Assembly (NCBI GenBank): GCA_004796375.1
Contig: QZLA01000394.1
Location: forward strand, 1-41,248
Length of the DNA: 41,248 bases
Source: Desulfobacteraceae bacterium
GTDB lineage: Bacteria; Desulfobacterota; Desulfobacteria; Desulfobacterales; Desulfobacteraceae
Direction: 5' to 3'
The translations under genes were made by a program, and so were the position numbers. Below are positions 25,955-34,143 of the stretch, one piece after another; position 1 is the first letter of the stretch; each line of letters begins with the position of its first letter. The notes beneath the pieces were generated by a model. The model had not been told where the DNA came from. It saw only the letters and a program-made list of their open reading frames with translations, and searched no databases.

Positions 25955-26012
25955 TTTTCAGTTGACAATGCAACTGAGAGTACACAGCTTCAGTTGCATT
26001 GTCAACTGAAAA
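25955..26012 (-). promoter_or_regulatory. MarR operator pair and promoter (23-bp perfect inverted repeat)
   Basis: Two perfect 23-bp arms (25955-25977 and 25990-26012) are separated by 12 bases. Each arm contains the near-palindrome CAGTTG-N6-CAACTG, so there are two operator copies in opposite orientation. On the minus strand TTGACA (26005-26000) lies in the distal copy and TACTCT (25982-25977) sits 17 bases on, at the edge of the proximal copy. Dimers on both copies would cover -35 and the start site. The ATG of marR is 10 bases beyond the proximal arm. Confidence 0.85.
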
Positions 26013-26096
26013 CCAACGCCAATTGTCCTTTTCTACAACAACCTGATCCGTGGTTTGGAGGAATGCGCTATGCAGGGCCCGTCAAAAGCCGTTCTT

Positions 26097-27353
26097 CTAC
26101 CACTCCACCGGCTGCCGCCTGAGTGGCATGGTCATGCATCGTGCCCCGCCGCCGCCGCGGGCCAGCTCGGTGCCATACACGGCGATCACATATTTTTCGT
26201 AAGACGAAAGATCCACGTTATCCTCAATGACCGCTTTGGCCGGCAGGATCTCAAACCCATTATTTGAGAGCTGTTCAATGGTGTACTCGTTACGGCCGTA
26301 ACCGATCAGCTTGCCCGGGGACAGGGCAAAAAAGTTGGTCCCGCTGTGCCACTGCTCCCGCTTCTGCAGCCAGATATCTTTTTTCCCACCGCAGACAATC
26401 GGATTCAGGTCAACCCCCAGCTTTTTCAGGATAGACAGGATATTATCCACGGTCCGGATCCTGGCCTTGCCGTTCTCAACCGTGATGTGGATGGTCTGGT
26501 ATTGGTTGGCAGACAGTATCACCGGTTCATAGATCATGCAGCAGTCCCTGTCCAGCATGGTAAAAGCCATATCCAGATGGATAAAAGATTCCGGGGTTTC
26601 CGGCAGCTGCTGGACAATGATATGGGTGATATCCCTGTTTTTCTTGAACTGGTTGAGGATATAATCGATCCCCAGGGATGAGGTTCGCACCGAAATGCCG
26701 ATCAGCAGGATATTCTCTTTGATCACCAGGATGTCTCCGCCCTCGGTGGTCAGTCCCGGCACCATCTCATCGGATCTTATGGGGTTCATGGTCCGGGCTT
26801 CGATCATGGGGTGGTGATTGAAAATGCTTTCCATGATCAGGCTCTCCCGCTCCCTGACCTTGTTGGCCATCCGGTTGATCATGACCCGGTCGTTGATGGT
26901 ACTGGCAGCATCCCGGGTGAAGAAGAAATTGTGCAGCGGTCTTAAGGAGTAACGTTCGGTATCAAAAAACTTGGTCAGGGTGTCCTTGGTCATCTCCACC
27001 CCTTCGATGAGCGCATGGGCCAGGTCGGATGGGTCCAGGGACATGAGCAACGTGCGGTCGGTCTGTACCTGTTCATACTTGAATATATCATCAATAAGCT
27101 GGGTTTTGACCGCCTCAATCTCCAGAATCTCTTCCAGAAGTTCTCTGACAAACAGCACCCGGGTATGCTTTTCAAGGGTCTGCTGAAATTGAGAGTATTC
27201 ATGCCGGGCTTCAGAAAGGTTCAGGATATCGCTGTAAAGGGCACGTTCGGCATTTTCAGGGGTCATGTTCTCAACTTCCGGTCCCGGCCGGTGGAGAATC
27301 ACCGCCTCAAGCTCACCGATTTCAGATGTGACATCTGCTTTGATCTTATCCAT
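26097..27353 (-). CDS. arcA: Arginine deiminase
   Basis: Hydrolyses L-arginine to citrulline and ammonia, the first step of the arginine deiminase pathway. The 418-residue length is standard. Guanidine-group amidotransferase motifs are complete: FTRDAA, EGGDILV, the catalytic His-Asp in HLDMAFTMLD, and the nucleophile Cys in GGGGARCMTMPLRR near the C-terminus. An AAAGGG ribosome-binding site precedes the ATG. It is the last gene of the arc cluster, 115 bases after rocD, and a hairpin with a short T tail lies in that gap. Products pass to ArcB and ArcC, encoded in the same operon. Cytoplasmic. Confidence 0.96.
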   Translation of the reverse strand: MDKIKADVTSEIGELEAVILHRPGPEVENMTPENAERALYSDILNLSEARHEYSQFQQTLEKHTRVLFVRELLEEILEIEAVKTQLIDDIFKYEQVQTDRTLLMSLDPSDLAHALIEGVEMTKDTLTKFFDTERYSLRPLHNFFFTRDAASTINDRVMINRMANKVRERESLIMESIFNHHPMIEARTMNPIRSDEMVPGLTTEGGDILVIKENILLIGISVRTSSLGIDYILNQFKKNRDITHIIVQQLPETPESFIHLDMAFTMLDRDCCMIYEPVILSANQYQTIHITVENGKARIRTVDNILSILKKLGVDLNPIVCGGKKDIWLQKREQWHSGTNFFALSPGKLIGYGRNEYTIEQLSNNGFEILPAKAVIEDNVDLSSYEKYVIAVYGTELARGGGGARCMTMPLRRQPVEW

Positions 27354-27404
27354 AATATTCCCTTTACTGTTAGCGACCCGGTACCATCAGCTCCGGGAAA
27401 ACAT

Positions 27405-27453
27405 TCCCTGACGGCAGGGATGAAAAGGCGGTTCCATGAATTTTGGAACCGCC
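27405..27453 (-). terminator. Hairpins between rocD and arcA (possible partial terminator)
   Basis: On the minus strand, 15 bases after the rocD stop, there is a perfect 9-bp stem GGCGGTTCC/GGAACCGCC (27427-27435 and 27445-27453, 9-base loop) followed by TTTT. A second small stem, TCCCTG/CAGGGA (27405-27420), follows. The T run is short, so read-through into arcA is likely. The hairpin may lower or stabilise part of the message. Confidence 0.55.
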
Positions 27454-27468
27454 CTAAGGTTCAACCTG

Positions 27469-28683
27469 TTACAGGAACACGGTCCTGATCTTGTCCATGG
27501 CCCAGTCGATCTCCTCTTTGGTGATCACCAGGGGCGGGGCGAAACGGATGATGGTCTCATGGGTTTCCTTGGCCAGGACACCGGCTTTCATGAGTGCCTC
27601 GGTGTATTGACGGGCTTTTCCCGCAGCTTCCGTCAAATCGATGGCGATCAGAAGTCCTTTACCCCGGACCACCTGGATCAGGGGCGAGTTCATGGCACGA
27701 AGCTGTTCCATGAAATAGGTCCCCATCTCATTGGAACGATCGACCAGATTTTCCTCCAGAATGACATCCAGGGCGGCAGAGGCCACGGCACTGCCCAACG
27801 GGTTCCCGCCAAATGTGGATCCATGGTTACCCGGTTTGAATGCCGCGTCCATGAGTGCGTTATCCGCAAGGATGCCTGATACGGGGTAGAACCCCCCGCC
27901 AAGGGCTTTACCGATGGTGACAATATCCGGCTTGATGTTGTCATGCTGATAGCAGAACAGCTTTCCGGTCCGCCCGAGTCCGGTCTGGATCTCGTCGGTG
28001 ATCAGCAGGACATTGTTCTTTTGGGTAATCTCACGGCATGCTTTAAGGTATCCTTCCGGCGGCACGATCACGCCGGCTTCACCCTGGATGGGCTCCACCA
28101 GGAATGCTACGGTATTGGGTGTAATGGCAGATTCAAGGGCACCGGCATCCCCGAAAGGGATCACCTTGAACCCGGGAGCGAAGGGTCCGAACCCGGTCTG
28201 GCACAGCGGATCGGTGGAGAAACCGCAAATGGTGGTGGTCCGGCCGTGAAAATTGTCCTGACACACTATGATTTCGGCTTGGTCCGCCGCCACACCCTTG
28301 ACCTCATATCCCCAGCGCCGGGCGGTTTTAATGGCGGTTTCCACGGCCTCTGCTCCGGTGTTCATGGGCAGTGCCTTGTCAAACCCGGCCGTGGTGGTGA
28401 GTTTCTCAAGAAAGGGGCCCATCTGGTTGTTGTGAAATGCCCGGGAGGTCAGGGTCAGTTTATCCAGCTGGGTTTTCAGTGCGGAAAGGATTTTCGGGTG
28501 GTTATGCCCCTGATTCAGCGCTGAATAGGCCGAGAGCATATCAATATATTTTTTATCTTCAACATCGGTCACCCAGACCCCTTTCCCCTCCTTAATGACT
28601 ACGGGAATGGGATGGTAGTTGTGGGCACTGACCCGGTCAACCTGATCAATATATGTTTGTGTATTCTGTTCCATCTTATTCAT
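27469..28683 (-). CDS. rocD: Ornithine--oxo-acid aminotransferase
   Basis: PLP-dependent class III aminotransferase of 404 residues that converts ornithine plus 2-oxoglutarate to glutamate-5-semialdehyde and glutamate. The opening SAHNYHPIPVVIKEGKGVWVTDVEDKKYIDMLSAYSALNQGHNHPKI is characteristic of ornithine aminotransferase. PLP-site features include NTGAEAVETAIKTARRWGY, LITDEIQTGLGRTGKLF, and the Schiff-base Lys in DIVTIGKALGGGFYPVS. It lies between arcB and arcA. Its presence gives the ornithine made by ArcB a catabolic exit, unusual for plain arcABC clusters that use an arginine/ornithine antiporter. No antiporter gene is seen here. The start could be the ATG at 28683 or three codons later; neither has a strong ribosome-binding site. 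Confidence 0.93.
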   Translation of the reverse strand: MNKMEQNTQTYIDQVDRVSAHNYHPIPVVIKEGKGVWVTDVEDKKYIDMLSAYSALNQGHNHPKILSALKTQLDKLTLTSRAFHNNQMGPFLEKLTTTAGFDKALPMNTGAEAVETAIKTARRWGYEVKGVAADQAEIIVCQDNFHGRTTTICGFSTDPLCQTGFGPFAPGFKVIPFGDAGALESAITPNTVAFLVEPIQGEAGVIVPPEGYLKACREITQKNNVLLITDEIQTGLGRTGKLFCYQHDNIKPDIVTIGKALGGGFYPVSGILADNALMDAAFKPGNHGSTFGGNPLGSAVASAALDVILEENLVDRSNEMGTYFMEQLRAMNSPLIQVVRGKGLLIAIDLTEAAGKARQYTEALMKAGVLAKETHETIIRFAPPLVITKEEIDWAMDKIRTVFL

Positions 28684-28730
28684 CTTTCATTTAAAAACTT
28701 AATTCAAAAATCATAACTCAACAACGGGTA

Positions 28731-29732
28731 TCACGCCCCCAGGGTGGCCACCATGACCGCCTTGATGGTATGCATCCGGTTTTCAGCCTCATCAAACACA
28801 ATGGAGGCTTCAGACTCAAATACGTCATCCGTCACCTCAAGGGCTTCAAGACCGTATTTCTGGAAGATCTCCTCCCCGATGGTGGTATCCCGGTCATGAA
28901 ATGCCGGCAGGCAGTGCATGAACTTCACATTGGGATTGTCGCTCAGCGCCATGGCCCGTTCATTCACCTGAAAGGGTTGCAGCAGCTTGATCCGCTCATC
29001 CCACACCTCGGCCGGCTCTCCCATGGACACCCAGACATCGGTGTAGATGAAATCCACGCCCTTCACCCCCTCTTCAACGCTTTCGGTCAGGGTGATCTTT
29101 GCACCGGTCTCTTGGGCAATCCTGCGGCAATCTTCCACAAGGGATTCTTCCGGAAAGCACTGCTGGGGCGCGGCTGCCCTGAAATCCATACCCATCTTGG
29201 CCGCACCGACCATGAGTGAGTTGCCCATATTGTTCCGGGCATCTCCCATGTAACAAAATGAGATCTCGTGAAGCGGTTTATCGGAATGCTCGATCATGGT
29301 CATGAAATCCGCCAGGATCTGGGTGGGGTGATATTCATTGGTGAGCCCGTTCCATACAGGGACACCGGCATGTTCACCAAGGATTTCAACCAGATCCTGT
29401 CCGAACCCGCGATACTCGATCCCGTCATACATGCGCCCGAGAACCCTGGCCGTATCCTTCATGGATTCCTTGTGTCCGATCTGTGATCCTGAAGGACCGA
29501 TATAGCTGACATGGGCACCCTGGTCCAATGCGGCCACTTCAAAGGCACATCGGGTACGCGTGGAGGATTTTTCAAAAATCAGGGCAATATTTTTACCGGT
29601 CAGTCGCGGCTGTTCGGTTCCGGCATATTTGGCTTTTTTCAGGTCAATGGACAAATCCAGCAGAAACCGGATCTCCTTGGGGGTAAAGTCCAGGAGTTTT
29701 AGAAAATTCCTGTTTTTTAAGTTGAATGCCAT
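28731..29732 (-). CDS. arcB: Ornithine carbamoyltransferase (catabolic context)
   Basis: A 333-residue transcarbamylase. In this context it splits citrulline to ornithine and carbamoyl phosphate. Motifs: carbamoyl-phosphate site [19 protein letters not shown], and ornithine-side HCLPAFHD near the C-terminus. The start ATG (29732-29730) is preceded by a consensus AGGAGGTCA. Extension of the frame to 29765 would overlap arcC and is not needed. The gap to arcC is 25 bases. Sequence alone cannot fully separate anabolic ArgF from catabolic ArcB; the position between arcC and rocD/arcA supports the catabolic role. Confidence 0.94.
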   Translation of the reverse strand: MAFNLKNRNFLKLLDFTPKEIRFLLDLSIDLKKAKYAGTEQPRLTGKNIALIFEKSSTRTRCAFEVAALDQGAHVSYIGPSGSQIGHKESMKDTARVLGRMYDGIEYRGFGQDLVEILGEHAGVPVWNGLTNEYHPTQILADFMTMIEHSDKPLHEISFCYMGDARNNMGNSLMVGAAKMGMDFRAAAPQQCFPEESLVEDCRRIAQETGAKITLTESVEEGVKGVDFIYTDVWVSMGEPAEVWDERIKLLQPFQVNERAMALSDNPNVKFMHCLPAFHDRDTTIGEEIFQKYGLEALEVTDDVFESEASIVFDEAENRMHTIKAVMVATLGA

Positions 29733-29757
29733 AAAATGACCTCCTGTGTTGGGGTTA

Positions 29758-30720
29758 TCAATCATATTCCATGGTAATTTTTGATCCGTATTTCTTATCG
29801 ACCAGCTTGGTGGATTCAGTGATTACACTCTTATCTCCACCACTGTCAATAAAATTCAAGCAGGCACGGATCTTAGGTGCCATACTGCCCTCGGCAAACT
29901 CGCCGGAAGCCAAGTACTTTTCCGTATCCTTCTTGTCCAGAAATTCCATGATCTCCTGGTCCGGTTTTCCGTAGTTTCTGAAAATATACGGGACATCGGT
30001 CAGGATATACAGCTCATCCGCACCGATCCGGCTGGCCAGCATGGAGGATGCCAGGTCCTTGTCAATGACCGCCTCCGCCGGCCTGATATCTCCGACCTCG
30101 TCAATATATACCGGAATACCGCCACCACCGACTGCGATCACGATATTTCCCAGCTTGGCCTGGGTCTCGATCACCTTCTCATTGACGATACCAATGGGTT
30201 TGGGAGAGGGAACCACGCGACGCCATCCGTCCGTTTGCTTGACCTCCTCTTTGAACTCCCATCCTTTGTCTGCTGCAAGCTGATCCGCCTGGGCCTTGGT
30301 ATAAATCCGGCCCACCCGTTTGGTGGGGTTTGAAAATGCCTCATCGTCTTTGTCCACGATCACCTGGGTAACCAGCGTGACCACTTCCCGGTTCAGGCCG
30401 TGCTTTTTCATCACATTCCTGAGCATTCGCTCGATGATGTAACCGATCCCTCCCTGGGAATCTGCCACGCAGATATCCAGAGGCATCTGGGGAATGTTGT
30501 AGTTCTGTTCTCCGGCATCGTTGCGCATGAGAATATTCCCGACCTGGGGACCGTTCCCATGGCTCAATACCAGGTTATATCCCTCCTGGACCAGGAAAAC
30601 CAGACTTTCAATGGTTTCAAGTGCATTGTCTTCCTGCTCCTCAATGGTCCCGATCTGGGTACCCCGAAGTAGTGCGTTGCCGCCCAGGGCAACGACTGCC
30701 AGTTTTTTTCGGTCTGTCAT
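29758..30720 (-). CDS. arcC: Carbamate kinase
   Basis: Makes ATP from carbamoyl phosphate and ADP, the energy-yielding step of the pathway. About 320 residues, standard length. Motifs: [12 protein letters not shown] at the N-terminus, [26 protein letters not shown], and the [13 protein letters not shown] segment. It is the first structural gene after trmB, with its own promoter in the 131-base gap. The frame opens at a GTG (30726), but the ATG two codons later (30720-30718), about seven bases after GGTG, is preferred. Confidence 0.95.
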   Translation of the reverse strand: MTDRKKLAVVALGGNALLRGTQIGTIEEQEDNALETIESLVFLVQEGYNLVLSHGNGPQVGNILMRNDAGEQNYNIPQMPLDICVADSQGGIGYIIERMLRNVMKKHGLNREVVTLVTQVIVDKDDEAFSNPTKRVGRIYTKAQADQLAADKGWEFKEEVKQTDGWRRVVPSPKPIGIVNEKVIETQAKLGNIVIAVGGGGIPVYIDEVGDIRPAEAVIDKDLASSMLASRIGADELYILTDVPYIFRNYGKPDQEIMEFLDKKDTEKYLASGEFAEGSMAPKIRACLNFIDSGGDKSVITESTKLVDKKYGSKITMEYD

Positions 30721-30760
30721 GATCACACCAACATGTTTAAATTTTAGGCAAAATTAATTA

Positions 30761-30801
30761 TCACTACCGGAGTAGTAACAATATTTTTTTTATCCTGTCA
30801 A
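30761..30801 (-). promoter_or_regulatory. Promoter of the arcC-arcB-rocD-arcA operon with overlapping palindrome
   Basis: Minus-strand TTGACA (30801-30796) is followed at 17-18 bases by TTACTA/TACTAC (30778-30772). A palindrome, ACTAC-TCCG-GTAGT on the minus strand (30763-30776), extends over the -10 and the predicted start site. The adjacent TrmB-type regulator is the natural candidate to bind it. The -10 match is poor, consistent with a regulated promoter. Confidence 0.5.
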
Positions 30802-30851
30802 GCAAATTTTGGATGGGCGGATCTCATTCATCTCCAGAGGGTCAAATTGAG

Positions 30852-31649
30852 TCAGTGATCATATTTCTTCCGAAGCTTTTCAAGGTTATACCCAAATGCC
30901 TTGTCAATCTCATGTCCGAACTCTTTGGTAATCTCTGCAATGAAAAAATCATGGATCAGATACCCCTCAATGGAATTGATCAATCCTTTATTGCGTGTCC
31001 AGACCGCTTTGCAGGGTTGATGTCCCCCAAGGTTTCCCGTCAGGCAGGCACTGGAATCCACCACCAGGTCCAGGGTGGTATCTTTCTTTCCGTCACGGTT
31101 GATGTTATCGATCCCGTGATAAAACACATCCCCGAAATCCAGTGCCATATTGCCGTAGATCAGAATAAATACCTTGACCCCTTTTTCAAACCGCTCTTTG
31201 AGTGCCTCCGTCAATACGGCCAACTCCTGATCCCAAACCCCGATATAGATCTCTTTCTCGGCAGTTTTGATCAACTCCTGGGCCAGTTCCAGGGCCTCTG
31301 CCTTGCCGGAAAGATTCCACACCGGATCAAAATCCGATTCAAACTTGATGGAGGCCAGTTGAATTTTCAACTCACCTGTCAACCGGGCATTATCCCGTTT
31401 GAGTGTATTGACCAGCTCATCCGGAGAAATGGGGGAGTACAGTTCCGGGTTCGTGCCTTGGGCTACGGCAAACCCCTTCTTGATCAGCCTGCGCGTGATG
31501 TCATACACCCTTGAGTGGGGAACCCCTGAGTGGTGGGAGATATTGTAGGCACTGGAGGGATGGTCCTGAAGCAGGGACAGATATACCTTGCCTTCATACT
31601 CGGTAAACCCCAGCGCCTTGAAATTGTTCAGAATCAGATCAACGTCCAT
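30852..31649 (-). CDS. TrmB-family transcriptional regulator
   Basis: A 265-residue regulator. The N-terminal winged helix of the TrmB type is clear (LGFTEYEGKVYLSLLQDHPSSAYNISHHSGVPHSRVYDITRRLIKKGF, residues about 10-60). A short coiled region and a C-terminal sensor domain with a GVWDQELAVLTEALKERFEKGVKVFILIYG segment follow. The ATG at 31649-31647 follows AAAGGA by five bases and is preferred to the one at 31655. It is directly upstream of arcC in the same direction, and divergent from pyrB. TrmB proteins usually sense sugars in archaea. Here the context suggests control of arginine catabolism, with an unknown effector. Confidence 0.9.
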   Translation of the reverse strand: MDVDLILNNFKALGFTEYEGKVYLSLLQDHPSSAYNISHHSGVPHSRVYDITRRLIKKGFAVAQGTNPELYSPISPDELVNTLKRDNARLTGELKIQLASIKFESDFDPVWNLSGKAEALELAQELIKTAEKEIYIGVWDQELAVLTEALKERFEKGVKVFILIYGNMALDFGDVFYHGIDNINRDGKKDTTLDLVVDSSACLTGNLGGHQPCKAVWTRNKGLINSIEGYLIHDFFIAEITKEFGHEIDKAFGYNLEKLRKKYDH

Positions 31650-31708
31650 AACCATCCTTTTCTATTTTTGTTCCGGAATTCATCCTATATACCTTTATTT
31701 CTTTTAAT

Positions 31709-31738
31709 TTGACAGGCTTATCATACTAATCATTTTAT
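31709..31738 (+). promoter_or_regulatory. Candidate promoter of the pyrB-like gene
   Basis: Plus-strand TTGACA (31709-31714), an 18-base spacer and TTTTAT (31733-31738, 4 of 6 consensus). It lies about 75 bases upstream of the GTG start and well within the trmB/pyrB divergent gap. TATCATA (near 31719) and TTATGATA (near 31758) form a loose inverted repeat around it. Confidence 0.4.
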
Positions 31739-31814
31739 TTGCGCTGTACAAGACCAATGGTTTATGATAGGAAGCGCCAACCCATAATGACTGAAAAAAT
31801 CAAGGAGGATCCAA

Positions 31815-32753
31815 GTGAGCGCATTCAGCTTAAACCATGTGTATGAATCCCAGCAGTTTGACCGCAGCCTGCTGGACATTGTTTTCAGCACGGCAGATGA
31901 GATGAAGGCCGACCTTCAAACAAGGGACCGCCAACATGCCGATGCCCTGAAAGGCAAAATCATGGCATCGTTGTTCTATGAACCCTCTACCCGTACCCGT
32001 TTCTCCTTTGAAAGTGCCATGGCCAGGCTGGGTGGCGCCATCCTGACCACCGAAAATGCCAAGGAGTTCTCCAGCGCGGCCAAAGGCGAAAGCCTCTATG
32101 ATTCCACCCATGTCATGTGCGGGTATGCCGACGTGATCGTCATGCGCCATAGTGAACCGGGCAGTGCGAAAACCGCAGCAGAAGTGTCAACGGTGCCGGT
32201 CATCAATGCCGGTGACGGTTCAGGCCAACACCCGACCCAGGCCCTGCTGGACCTTTATACCCTCAAGGACAGTTTTTCAAACATCGACGGGGTCTCCATT
32301 GCCATGGTCGGCGATCTGAAGTACGGAAGAACCGTACGCTCGCTGTCCTACCTGCTGACCAAGTACGACAAGATCAAGATCTACTATGTATCCCCCGATG
32401 TCTGCCGCATGGATGATGATATCAAAACCTATCTGACCCAGAACCAGATTGAATGGGCTGAAGAAGATGACCTTACCAAGGTGCTTCCCCTGGTGGACTG
32501 TGTCTACATGACCCGTATCCAGAAAGAACGGTTCCATGATCCCGAGGACTATGTCCATGCTGCGGGTAAATATATCCTGGACCTGAAAAAAGTCCAGATG
32601 ATGAAAGCGGACGCCATCATTATGCATCCCCTGCCGCGGGTGGATGAAATCCCACAGGAGGTAGACCAGGATCCCCGGGCACGGTATTTTGAACAGGCGC
32701 TCAACGGGCTCTATATCCGGATGGCGCTTTTAAAACTGCTGCTGGATCAATAA
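31815..32753 (+). CDS. pyrB: Aspartate carbamoyltransferase catalytic subunit
   Basis: Condenses carbamoyl phosphate with aspartate, the committed step of pyrimidine synthesis. The 312-residue length is normal for the catalytic chain. Motifs: carbamoyl-phosphate loop YEPSTRTRFSFESA, GSGQHPTQALLDLYT, GDLKYGRTVRSL, and HPLPRVDEI. It starts at GTG 31815 after an AAGGAGGAT ribosome-binding site. No pyrI or other pyr gene is nearby. It sits divergently next to trmB and the arc operon, whose ArcB releases the same intermediate, carbamoyl phosphate; whether that is functional or chance is not known. It converges on a small gene with four bases between the stops. Confidence 0.93.
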   Translation: MSAFSLNHVYESQQFDRSLLDIVFSTADEMKADLQTRDRQHADALKGKIMASLFYEPSTRTRFSFESAMARLGGAILTTENAKEFSSAAKGESLYDSTHVMCGYADVIVMRHSEPGSAKTAAEVSTVPVINAGDGSGQHPTQALLDLYTLKDSFSNIDGVSIAMVGDLKYGRTVRSLSYLLTKYDKIKIYYVSPDVCRMDDDIKTYLTQNQIEWAEEDDLTKVLPLVDCVYMTRIQKERFHDPEDYVHAAGKYILDLKKVQMMKADAIIMHPLPRVDEIPQEVDQDPRARYFEQALNGLYIRMALLKLLLDQ

Positions 32754-32757
32754 GGAT

Positions 32758-32922
32758 TCAATCCATGCCCATAGCCCTGGTGACCCGTTCTATCTCCTTC
32801 AGGATGGATTCTTTTTCCTCCGTGCTCAAATCAGGGTTGGCCAGTCGCTTCTGCAATCCTAAAAGGATCATCTCCTGACGGTATTCATTACAGGTATAGG
32901 GGCTGTTGTCCGGTCTGGTCAT
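32758..32922 (-). CDS. Conserved small hypothetical protein (54 aa)
   Basis: A 54-codon gene starting ATG 32922-32920, about six bases after GGGGTG, and ending TGA 32760-32758. The product starts MTRPDNSPYTCNEYRQEM, has a central LLGLQKRL segment, then a predicted charged helix (LSTEEKESILKEIERV), and ends in MGMD. It is soluble and mostly helical. It lies 12 bases after the stop of the THUMP methyltransferase gene, so it is probably the last gene of that operon. Short proteins of this form (CEYREEM-LLGL-EEE-MGMD) appear as hypothetical proteins in Desulfobacterota, from memory. Function unknown. Confidence 0.78.
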   Translation of the reverse strand: MTRPDNSPYTCNEYRQEMILLGLQKRLANPDLSTEEKESILKEIERVTRAMGMD

Positions 32923-32934
32923 CTTGCACACCCC

Positions 32935-34137
32935 TTACCCGTACATGTCATATTTGGCCAGGCGGCCGTCAAGGCCGCCCATCTTCAAGGGCTTCTTCCA
33001 GGACGCCTTGAGCCCGACATGCCTGATATACTCGGGTTCACCAAAGTAGATGTATGCACTGGAGCCTTTGCAGCGCTGTTTTAAGAAATCCCCCAGGCTT
33101 TTATAGAACGATTTGAGGTCTTTCCCCTTTTCCAGGCGGATACCGTATGGTGGATTGGTCACAATCACCCCTGGCGGCAGGGAATCCAGCCTCTTAAAGT
33201 CACTGCATTGAATATCCACATCCCCGCCATGATGAATCCCCATCAGGTTGGTCCGGGCCACATCTACGCTCTGTTCTGACTGGTCACTGCCGCAAATCAA
33301 GTGCTCGGGCAGCGGCCGGATCTGCTTTTCCGCCTCGGATTTGACCCGTTCAAACAGCCCGGCATCAAAATCGGGCAGCCGCTCAAACCCGAACCGTTTT
33401 CTGAAAATGCCGGCAGGAATCCGGCAGTAAGCCATGAGCGCCTCTGCCAGCAGGGTACCGGAACCGCACATGGGATCGTATAATGGGGTTGTTCCATCCC
33501 ACCCCGTATACTGGATAATGGCTGCCGCAACCGTCTCCTGCATGGGGGCGGCAATGGTTTCTTCCCGGTAGCCCCGTTTATGCAGCGGTGCGCCAGAGGC
33601 ATCAATGCTGATATGGGCTTCATTATTCCGGATATGCAGATTGATCCCCACATCAGGGTCCTGACCGTCAACATTGGGACGCTTATTGGTCCGGTCCCTG
33701 AAATAATCCGCAATGGCGTCCTTTACCCGCAACGCCGCATACTGGGAATGGGTAATCTCAGAGTCGGATACATTGGCATACACCGAAAAGGTACTCCGCG
33801 GGGTCATAAACTCCTCCCAGCGGATCGTTCTCGCCTTTTTATACAATACATCTCGATCCGGGCATTCAAATGATATCAATGGCGCCAGAACCCGGGAAAC
33901 CAGCCGGGACATATAATTAACCCGGTAAAACACCTCTCTTGACGCGGCAAACCGGATACCCCTGAATACCGGCTCGATGTTTTCAGCGCCCAATTCTTCA
34001 AGCTCTTTTACGGCAAGATCCTTGATACTTTCAGACACCTGGGCAAAATAAAGCCTATCTATTTCATAGAGATAGGTCAGTTTCTGGCGGCTTCTGAGCC
34101 GGCCCTTGCCCTTTTGCAGGATGGACTTCTTTTCCAT
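32935..34137 (-). CDS. THUMP-domain class I SAM-dependent RNA methyltransferase (RlmL-N/YpsC-like)
   Basis: A 400-residue methyltransferase that probably modifies guanine N2 in rRNA (the RlmL/YpsC group). Residues about 20-170 contain a ferredoxin-like plus THUMP RNA-binding region (VKELEELGAENIEPVFRGIRF; RITHSQ-like YANVSDSEITHSQY). Then come the SAM motif DPMCGSGTLLAEAL and the catalytic NPPY box (VTNPPYGIRL). The ATG at 34137 lies six bases after the DUF4438 gene stop and has a weak ribosome-binding site, so coupling is likely. Which nucleotide it methylates cannot be told from sequence alone. Confidence 0.9.
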   Translation of the reverse strand: MEKKSILQKGKGRLRSRQKLTYLYEIDRLYFAQVSESIKDLAVKELEELGAENIEPVFRGIRFAASREVFYRVNYMSRLVSRVLAPLISFECPDRDVLYKKARTIRWEEFMTPRSTFSVYANVSDSEITHSQYAALRVKDAIADYFRDRTNKRPNVDGQDPDVGINLHIRNNEAHISIDASGAPLHKRGYREETIAAPMQETVAAAIIQYTGWDGTTPLYDPMCGSGTLLAEALMAYCRIPAGIFRKRFGFERLPDFDAGLFERVKSEAEKQIRPLPEHLICGSDQSEQSVDVARTNLMGIHHGGDVDIQCSDFKRLDSLPPGVIVTNPPYGIRLEKGKDLKSFYKSLGDFLKQRCKGSSAYIYFGEPEYIRHVGLKASWKKPLKMGGLDGRLAKYDMYG

Positions 34138-34143
34138 TTGACG

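Noticed and set aside
25945..25968. TTG start for the MarR gene at 25968
   Set aside because: The codon lies inside the operator arm with no ribosome-binding site; the ATG at 25944 follows GGAAGAG.
26055..26267. Plus-strand frame with GGAGG and an ATG opposite the end of arcA
   Set aside because: The ribosome-binding site looks good, but most of the frame is antisense to the conserved arginine deiminase C-terminus and has low-complexity Ala/Gly composition.
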